64,000 nt of DNA from Bactericera cockerelli (GCA_024516035.1 CM044965.1:706683-770682), one strand, 5' to 3'. Positions 13,396 to 25,008 are shown, numbered from the stretch's first letter. The notes: a model not told the origin generated them from the sequence alone. Numbers and translations are program-made.

Positions 13396-13600
13396 TCATA
13401 ACTCAAGGACGGTTTGGAATTTCGGACTTTTGATAGTTTTCCTGGTGTTTTTCGGCAATTTTACTTGGGGTCGTCTCTCATCAATTTTTTGCTATCTCTT
13501 ACCGTTTCGCCTAAACAATTCCTGCACACAAACATACAAAGATACAAAGATACAAAGCCCGTCCATATTTCTCATTTATATATAGAGATTGTGTATAAAT

Positions 13601-14304
13601 AGATTTTTCTCTTTTTAGTGCTGTCTCATGAAAGATGTTAGAGGTGAGATCTCTACATTAAAAGTAAACATTAGATACCTACATTCGCAAAATAATACAA
13701 GATCGTTATGACTATCATTGTGCATTGTTTCAATACTGAACTTGACAATGTTGTCCTCTTTACTATTATTTTGGGTGGAAATCGCTCAAGACCCAAAATG
13801 CAGTCTCTATAAAGAGGCCCCTGAGACAGAAAAACTCATTCTCTGTGAATGTTGAGCAGCCTCTCACACTCGACTAAAACACTTCTCAAGGCACCTAAAG
13901 AAGCTACATTAATAGCTTTGATCACTTTTAGAATAACAGGGGCATGTCACAAAAGATCTATCAATTTGCATTGTTTCAAAACTCAGCTTGATAATGTTGT
14001 TCTCTTTGAGTCACATTACACTTTTTAGACACACATTGACTCAGTCTGATGATAATTAGACTGAATAATCTTAGATTTAAAAAAAAAAATTGACAAGAAA
14101 AATGGGCTGTACAAAATAGAAATGGAAAAAAGTAAAAGATAGTAAAAAAAAGAAGAGACTACACGCAATATTCAAATATTGTTCTAAACATGATTTGCTT
14201 CCTCAAAATTATAACTAGAGCCTCTTTGATGGGAAAATAAATCATTGGTATAGAGAATTCATAGGTATTCAATAATAAATAATTATGCTCATTGAGATGA
14301 TCTA
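13601..14304. other. Spacer, nothing recognised
   Basis: AT-rich DNA with short chance frames only. A loosely repeated phrase, TTCAA(T/A)ACT..GCTTGA/ACTTGA..AATGTTGT, occurs near 13,730 and 13,975, which hints at a local degenerate duplication of about 245 bp. Confidence 0.4.
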
Positions 14305-14490
14305 CTGTGTGTCACATTCACTGTTTTAGTGGATGTGACACATTCACTGTTTTAGTGGATGCGTCTCATTCACTGTTTTAGTGGATCTGACACATTCACT
14401 GTTTTAGTGGATATGACACATTCACTGTTTTAGTGGATCTGACACATTCACTGTTTCAGTGGATGTGACACATTCACTGTTTTAGTGCAC
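14305..14490 (+). repeat. 26-bp minisatellite array, locus 2
   Basis: Seven copies of a 26-bp unit, CATTCACTGTTTTAGTGGAT plus six variable bases (for example CTGACA, GTGACA, GCGTCT). This is the best-preserved array of the family and is in the opposite orientation to the loci at 9.5 kb and 63.1 kb. Confidence 0.95.
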
Positions 14491-14524
14491 TTTTTTATAA
14501 ATATATATAAAATAGTAGTCACCT

Positions 14525-14645
14525 TGATACTAGCGGTATAAAATACGAGCGGTATCATGCTCACCTTGCACTCCAGGTGACCCTGATTCGAATCCCGGCG
14601 GTATCGAAATTTTTCCGCTCTGTACTTTGAATGTCGGGGCCTATA
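14525..14645 (+). repeat. tRNA-like SINE head
   Basis: The stretch contains a B-box-like GATTCGAATCC preceded by CTTGCACTCCAGGTGACCC and followed by CGGCGGTATCG. It cannot be completed into a full tRNA cloverleaf by eye, so a SINE remnant is more likely than a tRNA gene. Confidence 0.4.
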
Positions 14646-15554
14646 CATAGTGGCGGCACACGTTAGATTGATATTGGAGGATGATGGTTACTTGGAGATA
14701 AGATGCATTAGCATTAGTTCGGGCATTGATACAATTCATACCTAATAAAAAATGTCACACAGATAACTAGCTCTTTATCTCTTATACTTTCCTTATCCTA
14801 TAGGAAGGCAAGTCAGTATAAACAGAAAAGTGAGAATTTGTACTAGATGTAGGTACATGAATATATCAGTAATGGCATTAATTGTATAAATTTGATTTAA
14901 ATCAAGACCGGGGTGATTTTTTTGCCGAATTCCAAACAAAAAAACATTATCTATTGTAGACAATAGAAGTTATGTGCTTTACAGGATATGATTTGTATTT
15001 TGCAGTCTGAAGTTTCAAACAGAGAGCTGGGGAAGGGGGCCAAGTTAACCCATTTTTACTTGTAGGTACAGTGAAGGGTTTGTGGACTCCTTATCATTTA
15101 GAAGGAGATAATAACAGTATTTTTTTAATTATTTTAAATTACTTTTTTAGATTTGTTTTTAATTTTTTCTCTCACTTTACTTTCCCATCAGCAATATTTC
15201 TAGTGTTGAAATGAATTTGAAATTTAGGACACGTTTAGTTCCTCTCAAAATATGAGAAAAAATTCCTCACAAAAACCAACCATATTTCCTAGTTAAAATT
15301 TTCTACAATATCTTGTAAAACTTATTTTTATTTAAAAATAAAATGGTGTAATCGGACTATATCTCCAAAATTTGTCCAATGTTAATAAGACATTGATTTT
15401 CTTTTGTCTCTTATAAACTGGACCTCCGTGTTAAGTTGCTCTGTCTCTTAGTTCTCGAGGTTTTTGGTAAACTCTAACTTTTTGCTCCACAGTGGAAATC
15501 ACAACATGAGCACACAAGTGGAACACACAAAATAATGTCCGGAACCGAATTGAA
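14646..15554. other. AT-rich spacer, nothing recognised
   Basis: No open frame of note, no tandem array and no SINE head were found. Confidence 0.5.
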
Positions 15555-15556
15555 AG

Positions 15557-15835
15557 GCCAGCGTCGATAGCGCGTTGAATACACTGGTTCTCATAGGATC
15601 ACCGAAGCTGTTAAGCAACGTCCGGCGAGGTGAATACTACGTGATGCTGGCATTCCGGGCCAACCCAGGCTGGGTGAGGTTAATGTGGGTAGCAGGTTTG
15701 TGAGTTTCCTAGGTTTGTGTTTCCTAGGTTTGTGAGTAGCAGGTTTTCTACGAATGGAGAGTAACGCCCTCGTCGTTATATGACCATGGAGTTGAAAGCG
15801 ACGTTAAAATCCCCCAATTTTTTTTTTTTTTTTTT
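15557..15835 (+). mobile_element. 5S-rRNA-derived SINE, copy 1 (internally deleted)
   Basis: The head GGCCAGCGTCGATAGCGCG..GTTGAATACACTGG and CACCGAAG..GTTAAGCAACGTC matches eukaryotic 5S rRNA. The segment with the 5S C-box (GGATGGGTGACC in other copies) is deleted: AGGTGAATACTACGTGATGC joins directly. The tail GGTTTGTGAGTTTCCT is partly duplicated (15,692-15,745). It ends with the family 3' signature GTTGAAAGCGACGTTAAAA and a poly-T run rather than the usual A-run. Confidence 0.85.
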
Positions 15836-16185
15836 GAAAGAGCCAGGGTTGGGAATGACTTTAGAAAGTTCCTTCCCTTCGGGACGCGACGTGACAAAAA
15901 GAATTCAGCTTTTTTTTCTTCTCTAAAACGAAAAATTAAAAGCCTGTAAGTTTTAATATGAAAATTAATTTATTTACTCACCGCTTTTAATTGTTTAATT
16001 CACTCTTTTTTTAAATTATTTTTATTTCAACATTTTTTTTCCCTCACTCCATCTCCTCTTCGTAGCTTTTTGTTTCATTTTTTATTATTATAAATCTTGG
16101 TGGAATTTTTTTGCCCGCTCTTTAATTATCATTGCGTTTTTCATTTTTGTAATTATTCTTCAGTTTGTGTACAACATTCAACAAG
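15836..16185. other. AT-rich spacer, nothing recognised
   Basis: T-rich DNA without open frames of note. Confidence 0.5.
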
Positions 16186-16445
16186 TCAGGAGTAGAGGAA
16201 CATTCCATCCAGCTGGGGAGGGATGAAGGATGAGAGAGAGGGAGGGAGAGAAAAAGAGAGGAGAAATTGGAGAAAAATGAGGATCAGAGAGACGGAGGAA
16301 AAGAGAAGAGCGGAACATTTCATCCAGATGGGATGAGTAGAGATAGATGAGAAAGAGAAGGAGAGGAGAAGAATAGACAGTGAGAAAGACAAGGAAAAGG
16401 TAGACGTGGCGAGAAAAAAAAAGATAAAAAGAGGGATTATAAAAA
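16186..16445. repeat. Purine-rich (GAGA/GGAGA) low-complexity tract
   Basis: Degenerate GA-rich DNA. The phrase CATTCCATCCAGCTGGG near 16,200 recurs as CATTTCATCCAGATGGG near 16,317, so it contains an approximate ~117-bp duplication. The Phe/Ser/Leu-rich frame on the minus strand is an artefact of base composition. Confidence 0.8.
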
Positions 16446-17595
16446 TATGGAAAAATTGAAATGGAGACTCAAGACATTTAACTAAACTCCACAAGAAAAG
16501 TAAGGAAATTTTTCTCCAACTAAAAATTGTTCGTAACATGTGATATCACGTCGCCAGTATTTGTCAATTTATCTTCAGATGATCAGGAATATCATTTAAA
16601 GAGACAAAAGTTGAAAAATCGTCTGAATTTCTATAAGTGCATGGTAACTTGCAAAAAATATTATATCCTAAAAAAAATTTCTTCTTCTTTTTTATTACAA
16701 GGAAGATACCTAAAAGGTGTAAAAAGGTTTAGTTCTACCCATGGATACTGTAGAATCTTGAATATAAAATACGCTGGCTCACATTCATCAGAGACGTCGA
16801 CATTTGGGGCACTCCCCATTGAAATAATGAATAAATTCTTGGAGCACGTGCTACTATACCGCCCTGGTTAAGTGTTGAAGTTGTCTTACTGCCCTGGCTA
16901 TGTGTTGCTTGGGTCCGCCCAATCGGATTACTTTTTTCTAATTAACCCAGGAATTTCATTCATACAGAACTGTGACTTTTGACAGGCTGAATACTACACA
17001 CTATCACAATCTACATTTTATTTTTAAAAAGTTGTATAATATAATATATCATGAAAAATATAATACATATGTACGTGTAAGAACCAATTTGTTACACTAA
17101 CACCATCTAAAGATGGATACAGATGTAGTTCATTTATGAACTCATATACATCGTACATATTTCTTTTATGTATAGGTAGATTGGGACGATTGGGTACATG
17201 TATACAAAATAGGTATGTTTTACACTAAGGTGAGGAATCTAAATAAAAGCTCAGCTTAGTCCGGCGAATTGGGATTTTAGGAATGGATCGTGAAAAAGTT
17301 GGTGGTGCTAGTATTCTTTTTTTTTTTTTTTTTTGGTTTAACTTCTTATTCTGTTAAGAGTACTATATGCATAGTAAAATACCTTACCATTATACTATAA
17401 TCCTTCTAATATTTGGTTCATAGTAAGACAAGTATGTTCAATGGTTTCAGCAAGAACAATATACTTTTGCAAAGATTTTAGTGAATTTGCATGAACTTAG
17501 TGGCCGAGGGGAATAGCGCACTAACAATTCTGCGCTAGCCACCTACTAAAATTGTGATATACAACAAAAAAAACACTGCCAATTATGGACACTAT
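16446..17595. other. AT-rich spacer with a partial tRNA-like block
   Basis: A 114-codon frame at 16,527-16,871 has no recognisable domain. Near 17,500-17,545, AGTGGCCGAGGGGAATAGCG followed by GCGCTAGCC looks like an A-box-containing SINE remnant; a related GCGCTACCCACTAAAAT phrase occurs near 63,483 and 33,155. A run of about 20 T lies near 17,315-17,335. Confidence 0.4.
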
Positions 17596-17599
17596 ACTT

Positions 17600-18340
17600 C
17601 CTCGTGATTGCTTCACATTGTAAACACGTGCCAATTTTGAAATTTTATAGAAAATTACTTGTATCTCCAAAACGGCTCAACCGATTTTCTTCAAATTTGT
17701 TTTATATGGTAGAATATCGTTTTTTCTACATTCTTAATTCCACAAAAAATTCTGTATCGGCAAGTCGTAGTCTTTATTTTTTTACTTTTTTGTCCAAAAT
17801 TTCGGATTTTCGTAAATATCAGAGTCAAATTATAATTAATTTAAAAATAAATATAAATAACCTATGCAAAACAATAATATGCATATTCTTACAAAATTTC
17901 ATCGAAATCGGGTGTACCGTTCACGAGATATAAGCGTTTAAGTAAAAAGTTAGTGGTCAGGCGCATGGTCTCTTTCACCCAGAACCGCTAGTACGAATTC
18001 AATGAATTTAAAATGGGACCATCTACAGAATGTCTTCTAGATGTATGCAAAATTTCATTAAAATCGGTCGAGTAGTTTCCGAGATTTGCGCGTTACAAGG
18101 AATCGTTTTAACAGACAGACCGACAGACCGACAGACCGACAGACCGACAGACCGACAGACCGACAGACCGACAGACCGACGGACCGACAGACGGACACAA
18201 AACCAAATTTTCTCGGGAGGTTATGAAACGTCCAGAAATATGAAAAAAATTGAAATCGGAGCAAAAAAATATTTTTTTTTACAAAAACGAACACAATACT
18301 TCCGATTTCTAATATTAGAAATTTCTCGGAAGTAATACAT
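17600..18340 (+). repeat. Interspersed repeat with (GACCGACA)n core
   Basis: Two internal copies of AAAATTTCAT(C/T)(G/A)AAATCGG lie near 17,893 and 18,048, each followed by an (A/G)TTC(A/C)(C/G)GAGAT phrase, then the GACCGACA array, then ATTTCTCGGAAGTAATAC at the end. The last ~80 bp recur at about 22,135-22,235. Phrases of this type are common in dispersed arthropod repeats (recalled). Open frames here look like repeat translation, not a protein family I can name. Confidence 0.6.
18112..18196. repeat. (GACCGACA)n microsatellite
   Basis: About ten copies of the octamer ACAGACCG, ending with GGACCGACAGACGG variants. It encodes a Thr-Asp-Arg repeat on the plus strand, which is an artefact. Confidence 0.97.
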
Positions 18341-18345
18341 TTATT

Positions 18346-18935
18346 ATCATAAATTTCTCTCTTTTCTTTACAGATCCACTTCTTGTTAGAATCACGATGC
18401 CGTGTTCATGTGGTACCGTACTAGTCTCCTGGTTTTAATTACTCCCGTGCCCAAACACTATTTCATTAAGAATTATTATGATTCCAGTCTATATATTCGG
18501 TAAGTATTCTGTATATCCGACTGATATTTCGTAATTTATCGACAGGCACGGAATTCTCCTATGGTCATGGCCTCGGGCAGAGCAACAAATCAGAGGAAGC
18601 ATCGGGACTCGGAACAATATTCCAAAGTGAGAACTCTTTTACTGCACGAAATTTGAATGCGGAAGATACATTAGTAGCAGGCGCGGCCGGTGCTAAGGAG
18701 CTGCGGAACTGCAGCACCCCCAGACGAAACAAAAAAGAGTGTTACACACTGTATATCCTTACCCCTAACACCCTGTAATCAAGTCGAAGACAAGCCTGAA
18801 CTTCGTTGTAGCAGGCTCTCGAACTTCCAGCTTCCAGCATCGAGAGTCTGCCCTCAGTACACCTCTATCCGTCAAATGTAAGTGAAGGGAACTATATTAA
18901 TAGCCCCATCATATTCGAATTAGTCCACTGCTCAA
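18346..18935. other. Spacer, nothing firmly recognised
   Basis: Somewhat richer in GC around 18,540-18,880. A 63-codon frame at 18,690-18,881 has no motif. CCACTGCTCAAATAAG leads into the SINE that follows. Confidence 0.4.
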
Positions 18936-18944
18936 ATAAGAATC

Positions 18945-19080
18945 GATCGATAAGGCGGAGGACTTGTAACCTGCAGGTCGGTGGTTCAAGTTCCGATTTC
19001 AGCGTAGATTTAGTAAAGCGAGTTAGACTAGTTGTGACATCACGAAAGTGATTCACACAAATATGATAACTTTTTTAACT
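18945..19080 (+). mobile_element. tRNA-derived SINE, group A, copy 1
   Basis: ATCGATAAGGCGGAGGACTT..GTAACCTGCAGGTCGGTGGTTCAAGTTCC has tRNA-like A- and B-box spacing. The body TTTCAGCGTAGA..TTAGTAAAGC and ACACAAATATGATAACTT are shared with copies at 51,355-51,505 (+) and 35,605-35,780 (-). Confidence 0.85.
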
Positions 19081-19449
19081 AACTTAGTATAATTTGTGTA
19101 TTAGTATATGTATATACAATTATACATATAAGTGTGTATTGTGGCTGAATTTCTACCCCCAGCACAACGCAACTTTACTATCGTCAAGTGGGAAAAATTC
19201 TTCACTTTTCTTTGGAAAAAATTCTTCGTTTCTTTAGGAGGAGTAAAGTAGAGAAGAACGGAGGGGGGAGAGGGGTGGAAAGGGTGGGGTTGTTTTTAAT
19301 TAGATTAATTGTCCGCACCAGGAGTTTTCCTTAATTTAATCAGGATGAGGTGAGTGAGGAAAGAATTATCTGAGGAAAGATAAGGAAGAGATAGGGAGGA
19401 GGAGGATAGCGAGAAGATAAGGAAAGAACGCATGGTATGGAAAACGGAT

Positions 19450-19496
<47 letters not shown>

Positions 19497-20050
19497 CATA
19501 TGAAAGGGGAGGCCAAGTGTGTGGCTAAAAGAAGGAGAAGATATTGAAAGAAGTCAACATGTTATACTGGGTGAGGACCTAAAAGAAATGCACGAATTGA
19601 GAGAAATAGAAAAATGAAGAAAAAAATTGACTTCTGCTAGGTCCTTAAAATAATATTTTATTACTACAAGAATAAAGGTGTCCAGACCCTCTTTATTTGT
19701 AGAAATACCTTGATGGTCTTAATTTACTCCATTTAACGACTTGCAAGTTAAAACGCCTTAAATGAAAAAAAAAATGTGATTTGTGTTGATCGCAAAAGTT
19801 TCGAACCATTCAGCTCCTGGTTGACCGTTTATAGATCCGAGCATTTTGTAAGGTTGGTGAAACCAATGATTGAAAGCATTTTTTTAAATTACTTCTTTAC
19901 ATAGCTGAGGAATATTTTTTTAAGTCAGACATACAAATGGAAATTATTTTGAACCCTTAATATCTAATGTACCCATTTGGGACAAAATGATAAAATATAG
20001 GATTGTAAGGAGGTCTCCCTATCCGTGATATTTCATAACATATATAATAA
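19081..20050. other. Spacer with purine-rich tracts
   Basis: No gene is supported. G/A-rich DNA runs from about 19,255 to 19,500. Confidence 0.5.
19452..19493. repeat. (GA)n microsatellite
   Basis: Uninterrupted GA dinucleotides, about 20 units. Confidence 0.97.
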
Positions 20051-20053
20051 TAA

Positions 20054-20286
20054 TTATAACTTATAACACTCTTTACTCTTTAGTGGAAGTTAACCACCAG
20101 GCGAGGTTAATGCTCAAAGCATTTTCTACCACCTAACCCTCAGAGTCTTATTATTATGTGGTCACAAGTCACAAACTCAAATTAATGAGGAAAAATTCAT
20201 GCACTGGGTGGGATTTGAACCAACGGATCCCTGCGCTACCTGGATTACCAGACTAGCGCGTTAACCACTTGACTACCAGAGCACAG
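20054..20286 (-). mobile_element. tRNA-derived SINE, group B, full-length copy
   Basis: Read on the minus strand it starts with CAAGTGGTTAACGCGCTAGT and has GGTTCAAATCCCACCCAGTG as B-box region. The body follows with TTTTTCCTCATTAATTTG, AGACTCTGAGGGTTAGGTGG and TGGTTAACTTCCACTAAAG, ending in an AT-rich tail. Homologous copies: 51,525-51,740 (+, full) and 3' parts at 36,240, 43,300 and 46,860. Confidence 0.9.
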
Positions 20287-20554
20287 TGAATCACAGGACT
20301 CCGAAATATGATGACAATATCCTCTATCAAGGTCGCCCTAAAATGTACAACTATACCACCCTGTATAGGAAGACAATTTTATCTGTTCTTGATGAACCAC
20401 GGGATATACAGCCACAGCGGAGGTGCTGGCTGGTTATACATTGAAAAATTAGATGGGTACATTTATACATATCATAGCTATACAAGTATACATACAGACA
20501 CATGTATACAGGATAGGAATAAAGTCATAAAAGTGATTCCCTGAGGAGTGAAGG

Positions 20555-20985
20555 AAAGAAAATAGGGGTAGGGTGGGAGAGAGAGAGAGATAGAGATACT
20601 GGGAGGGTGGGAGAGGGAGAGAGATAGAGATAGGGGTAAGGGTGGGAGAGGGAGAGAGATAGAGATACTGGGAGGGTGGGAGAGGGAGAGAGATAGAGAT
20701 AGGGGTAAGGGTGGGAGAGGGAGAGAGATAGAGATACTGGGAGGGTGGGAGAGGGAGAGAGATAGAGATAGGGATAAGGGTGGGAGAGGGAGAGGGAGAG
20801 AGATAGAGATACTGGGAGGGTGGGAGAGGGAGAGAGATAGAGATAGGGGTAAGGGTGGGAGAGAGAGAGAGATAGAGATACTGGGAGGGTGGGAGAGGGA
20901 GAGAGATAGAGATAGGGGTAAGGGTGGGAGAGGGAGAGAGATAGAGATACTGGGAGGGTGGGAGAGGGAGAGAGATAGAGGACAA
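20555..20985. repeat. Purine-rich minisatellite with two alternating units
   Basis: Two ~34-bp units alternate: one has GATAGAGATACTGGGAGGG, the other GATAGAGATAGGGGTAAGGG; each then has TGGGAGAGGGAGAGA. The composite unit is about 68 bp and repeats roughly six times. The long Ser/Leu/Pro-rich frames on the minus strand are products of this repeat. Confidence 0.95.
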
Positions 20986-21059
20986 GATCGTAAGGAAATT
21001 GTTGAGCGTGGGGGCTGGTGGAGGGGAAGGGGGGGGGTAGGCAGTGGTGGAGGTGGAAG

Positions 21060-21120
21060 TAGCTTTCTGGTGTAGTGGTCCATACGACAGACTCTCAAAC
21101 AGTTGTGGGTTCGAAAATTG
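21060..21120 (+). repeat. tRNA-like SINE head
   Basis: TCTGGTGTAGTGGTCCATACG resembles an A-box and GTGGGTTCGAAAA a B-box, with tRNA-like spacing. The sequence after it is plain AT-rich DNA. The 3' half of the tRNA does not pair, so this is a SINE remnant or tRNA pseudogene. Confidence 0.45.
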
Positions 21121-22130
21121 GAAATCGTATAAATAGTTTTTCGAAAAATAAAGAAAAAAGAATTTCTAACTTGTTAAAAAACAGTCTTTGTCCTATTCCA
21201 TATTTCTGTAAAATTTCTACACTATTATTCACAGATATTATACACAGAGTAAAATGGAGTGTTTACAAAATATCTCTCATTATTCACGTCCTAAATTTCC
21301 ATTATTAAAATGGGCACATAAGCAGTAAGGTTTACAGTGTTAAATCTTTCGGTCTGTGCTCAAAAAAGTACTAATTTCTCCAGAAGGCTTGAAATCTCAG
21401 TCTCTCATATCTATCATAATATGAAAATAGTGAAAAGAAAAACACTATGAATCCTCCTCAATTTCAGAGCGAAAACAAGAAAATTATTTTTCATTATAAC
21501 TATTCTTTTCTTTTACATACTCATAAGTTAAAAATTTCCCCATGATCAAATGCTTTGATCAAAATTAACCATTTAAAAATGTACAGCAATTCTTGATCAG
21601 CACAAATAAAAAGTCACACGTGTTCAACTTATTCTCATCTAAATCTCATCCAACCGGCACTGAGTGAAGATAATATAATAATATATCGGGGAATATGGCA
21701 ACTGAAAAACTTATTGAAAATTAGTTAATTAGAGCTAAAAGAAGATACCCCACCCCCTCTCTCTCTCTCTCCCCCTCCCCCTGCTATATACTCCAACTAG
21801 TGGAAAACTCAATTAGTATGATTGAAATTTTTTCTTAAACTTCTTTATTTCTGCGTCTCCTTATGGCTTTTCTTTAGGTTTTTCTTACTACTCACAGCTC
21901 CTACGCCTTCCTGAGACCTGAGAGATTTACTTCCGAGGATGGATAGTATTGGAAATAATTCAATAGAAAATTATAGAATAGGATTGCTACAAAATAGAAG
22001 TCAGTTTGAACTTCTTGACTTGAGAAACACACCGTTTCTAAACAAACGGTTTATCTTCGTTCTAATTCTCATCTATACTTTTTCCCTAGATGTCTGCCTC
22101 ATGATTATGTAAATGGAAATAAAATCTAGA
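21121..22130. other. AT-rich spacer, nothing recognised
   Basis: A short CT-rich tract lies at about 21,755-21,782. No gene is supported. Confidence 0.5.
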
Positions 22131-22131
22131 T

Positions 22132-22236
22132 GAATAGCAAAAAAATATTTGTTTTTTACAAAAATGAACACAATAGGTAGGTAGGTACTTTCGATTTCTC
22201 ATAATTATTAGAAATTTATCGGAAGTAAAATGAGAC
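22132..22236 (+). repeat. Fragment of the 17.6-18.3 kb repeat
   Basis: GCAAAAAAATATTTGTTTTT.. ACAAAAATGAACACAATA and TAGAAATTTATCGGAAGTAA match 18,258-18,335. A GTAG(GTAG)n insertion separates the halves. This supports that the 18-kb block is a dispersed element. Confidence 0.7.
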
Positions 22237-22574
22237 GTATTTAGTGGAATTGTCTTAATCACCGGACCGTGCACATTGCTGAAGAAAAGCAAAAGCGGTG
22301 AGCATATTGAAATATTGGTTTCTTAAAGTTAGAACCTCGTAAATTATAACACTTTCCAATATTGAGAGAGGAAGGGAGAATAAGAGAAGAGTAAGAAGGG
22401 AAAGGGAGAGAGTGAGAGAGAATAAAACACTTCTTGTGTTGTTTTTATTTCCTTAATTACAAAAAATAAGAGAGAAAGGAAGTGAGAACAAGGAAAGAGA
22501 AAGAATATACCGTGTGGATTTATAAATTCTGTCTGCAAGAGGAGTAAGCCCAAGTCTTCTTCAAGTATGAATAT
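22237..22574. other. Spacer, nothing recognised
   Basis: G/A-rich DNA from about 22,360 to 22,510; no gene is supported. Confidence 0.5.
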
Positions 22575-22576
22575 AG

Positions 22577-22787
22577 TTTTTTTTTAATTTGGGTTTAACG
22601 TCGCTTTGAACTTCATGGTCACATCACGACGTTTACCCTGCATTCGCAGGAAAACCTCACCACCTGGGGTTGAGTCGGAATCACAGCATCACGAAGTCTT
22701 CACCTCGCTGGAGGTGCTTAACTTCGGTGATCCTATAAGAACGGTGCATTCAACGCGCCATCGACGCTGGCTACGCATATGGTTTAG
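22577..22787 (-). mobile_element. 5S-rRNA-derived SINE, copy 2
   Basis: In minus orientation: AGCCAGCGTCGATGGCGCGT head, CACCGAAGTTAAGCACCTCC, then a shortened body and the end signature AAGCGACGTTAAACCC with an A-run. Part of the 5S C-box region and the middle of the tail are deleted. Confidence 0.85.
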
Positions 22788-23019
22788 GTAGACAGGAGAA
22801 TTACAGCAATAACAGGTGAACCTAGAGCATAAATCAGCATAGACATCCAGAGTGCAAAGCCTAGGCGCTCTAAGTTACTCTGCCAGGCTGAACTACTTTA
22901 AAAAAAAAGTAGTGAATTGTTGTAGCAAAGAGTGGGATATTTAACTAAGAGAAATAATGCCCGTCTTCTCCCTCAGGTTAGCATTTAGCAAGTCATCCTG
23001 TATGGAAGTTAATATTTTA
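22788..23019. other. Spacer, nothing recognised
   Basis: No open frame of note and no SINE head. Confidence 0.45.
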
Positions 23020-23395
23020 AGAGAAAGATTCGATGAAATAAAAGAGAGAAAGAAATAGCCAGAAAAGGAATAGAGAAGCAGTGAATCTAGAAAGAAATGA
23101 AAGGATAAGGAAAGAGAAGAAGAAAAGGGAAGAGAAAGTAGAGAAAATAAAAGAAACGATAAAAGAAAAATAGGAAAGACAATGAAAAAGCTAGGGACTG
23201 GATTGAAAAAGAAGCAGAGAAGGAGTTATAAGAGAGAGGAAAAGCCAAATGAAAGAAGACTAGAAAGATACGGAGAGAGAGAGAGATAGAGAGGAGGAGA
23301 TAGAGAGGGAGAGAAAGAGAGGGGAGATAGAGAGAGAGAGAAAGAGAGAGAGAAGAAAGAGAGAGAAGAGAGGAGAGGAGGGAGGGAAGCCATTA
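23020..23395. repeat. Purine-rich low-complexity tract
   Basis: GAAAGA-rich DNA that becomes nearly pure (GA)n from about 23,272 to 23,385. Confidence 0.9.
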
Positions 23396-25008
23396 ATTAG
23401 AAACACAGAGGCAGGAACTCAGGCAGTGTGGAAAGCTCCTAATTAACAGGGCGTCACAAATGATTAACCTTGGAGTCTGCAGACTGAGTAGCGAAATAAT
23501 TCCAACACTAGCTTTCCACTGAATATACATACATATAGATAATACCAACCTCGGCAGCTAAGGAAATGAAAATGCGATCATGAAAACGGACACGTCAGCT
23601 GTTGGTCAGAGTTTCAAGTCCCTACCATCAGGATTGATTGAAAAATTTCAATATATGTTATATTAGAATATTTAAGCTAAGAAAATAACTTCTGAGATTT
23701 TGGACTTCTGCGATAAAAGGCATTTGAGACATTTGAGTATGCTGGGGTGAGAAATGTTAGGCTCTGGCTTTTATAACAATTATTAGGATTATATACCGAA
23801 CAACATTAATTTATGTATCTCAACACGAGCTTAAGACCCTCAGACAGACATAAACCATACAAAGTAGAGCTTCCAGTGTCATGAAAATGTTTCAAGGACC
23901 AAGAGTAGATGGACTCATTGGACAACCAAAACAGTAAAGCTGATGTACCCTATGATTAATTTACTCGTAATGATGTGGAATTATATTTTTGTTAGATCAT
24001 GCTTTGCTATATTTTTGTTCACATATATGAACTCTGGAATTTAAAGCAGTACATGTTTAATTTTCACAAAGAATTTGAAACTACGCGAAAGTAAAAAGCT
24101 AATGGTAGAACAGTAAAACTTTTTCAGAAAGTCTACGTCCATACAACAGTTTGAAGTGTAAGCAGAAACAGAAACTAATGTCCTAGAGTTGTCAATTTAT
24201 TTTTTTAAAAGAAGAGAAAAAAACAATTTGGAATTAAAAATTTTTGCAGTGGAGAAAAAATAATTTCTATTCATGAAACTTACCTATGCTTATGCTTAGG
24301 ATATTTAGTAGTTCGTCCCATACGAAGGCCTTTACGGTCCTATACCATCCCATGGACAAAAAGAAATTCGAGAAAAGAAAATGATGCAAATGCAAGTAAT
24401 TTCACTCTCTCAATCGCTCTACAGTTGTAAAATACAAAAAAATACAAATGAGTTCAACCTAAGAATACTGAAACTACCGAAAACCTAAAGGACCCAAGTC
24501 GACAAAAAGTAAAAAAAAAAAACAATTTGTTTCAGGTGTAAGGAACTCGAAAAAAGAGAAAATTACCTCTAAAAAGGGTATTAACTTAAAAGCCGGAGCA
24601 TATACGTCAAGTTAAGATACTCATCCACTTTGTGAGAGAGAGGAAGAAAAAGATAAAGAAAGACAAGGAGAGGAAAGTAAGTGAGAGATAGATAGAGACG
24701 GAGAGAGAGAGGAATTAAGGGAAGAAGTAGCAAAACACATAAAACCCAAGGAAGAAAATTAAGAGAAAAAAGTAAAGAATTTAATGAAAATTAATGAGGA
24801 TAACAGCACAAGGAGACATACGGGTAAGAGAGAGAGACAGGAAAAGAGATATAAGGAGAGAAAGACAGAGGGATAAAAAAACAATTCCCGGTGTCAAGTC
24901 CTAATTAAATGATTGTAGGTAGAGCATAAAAAAACGAAGTTCCCTTTAGGATAAAAGCTGAAATTTGTCTGGAAGTAAAATAAGAAAAGACTGGGTCAGA
25001 ATTCTGAC
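23396..25008. other. AT-rich spacer with a purine-rich part
   Basis: No gene is supported. G/A-rich low-complexity DNA occurs at about 24,632-24,870. Confidence 0.5.

Larger units (their letters stand above)
12357..13600 (+). mobile_element. Composite interspersed repeat: CA tract and 185-bp units
   Basis: The block opens with AACTAGCGGGCTGCACCCGC, a type of start I know from dispersed arthropod repeats (recalled, not searched). It continues with a long CA/CACC tract and three degenerate ~185-bp units, and ends near AAGCCCGTCCATATTTCTC with a short AT-rich segment. No transposase or RT frame lies inside. The boundaries are inferred; I did not find target-site duplications. Confidence 0.5.

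Noticed and set aside
16527..16871. 114-codon plus-strand frame
   Set aside because: No domain, biased to AT-rich codons, and no supporting splice or promoter context.
20449..21098. Ser/Leu/Pro-rich frames of 178 and 206 codons on the minus strand
   Set aside because: They cover the GA-rich minisatellite; two frames are open at once because the repeat lacks stops, not because of coding.
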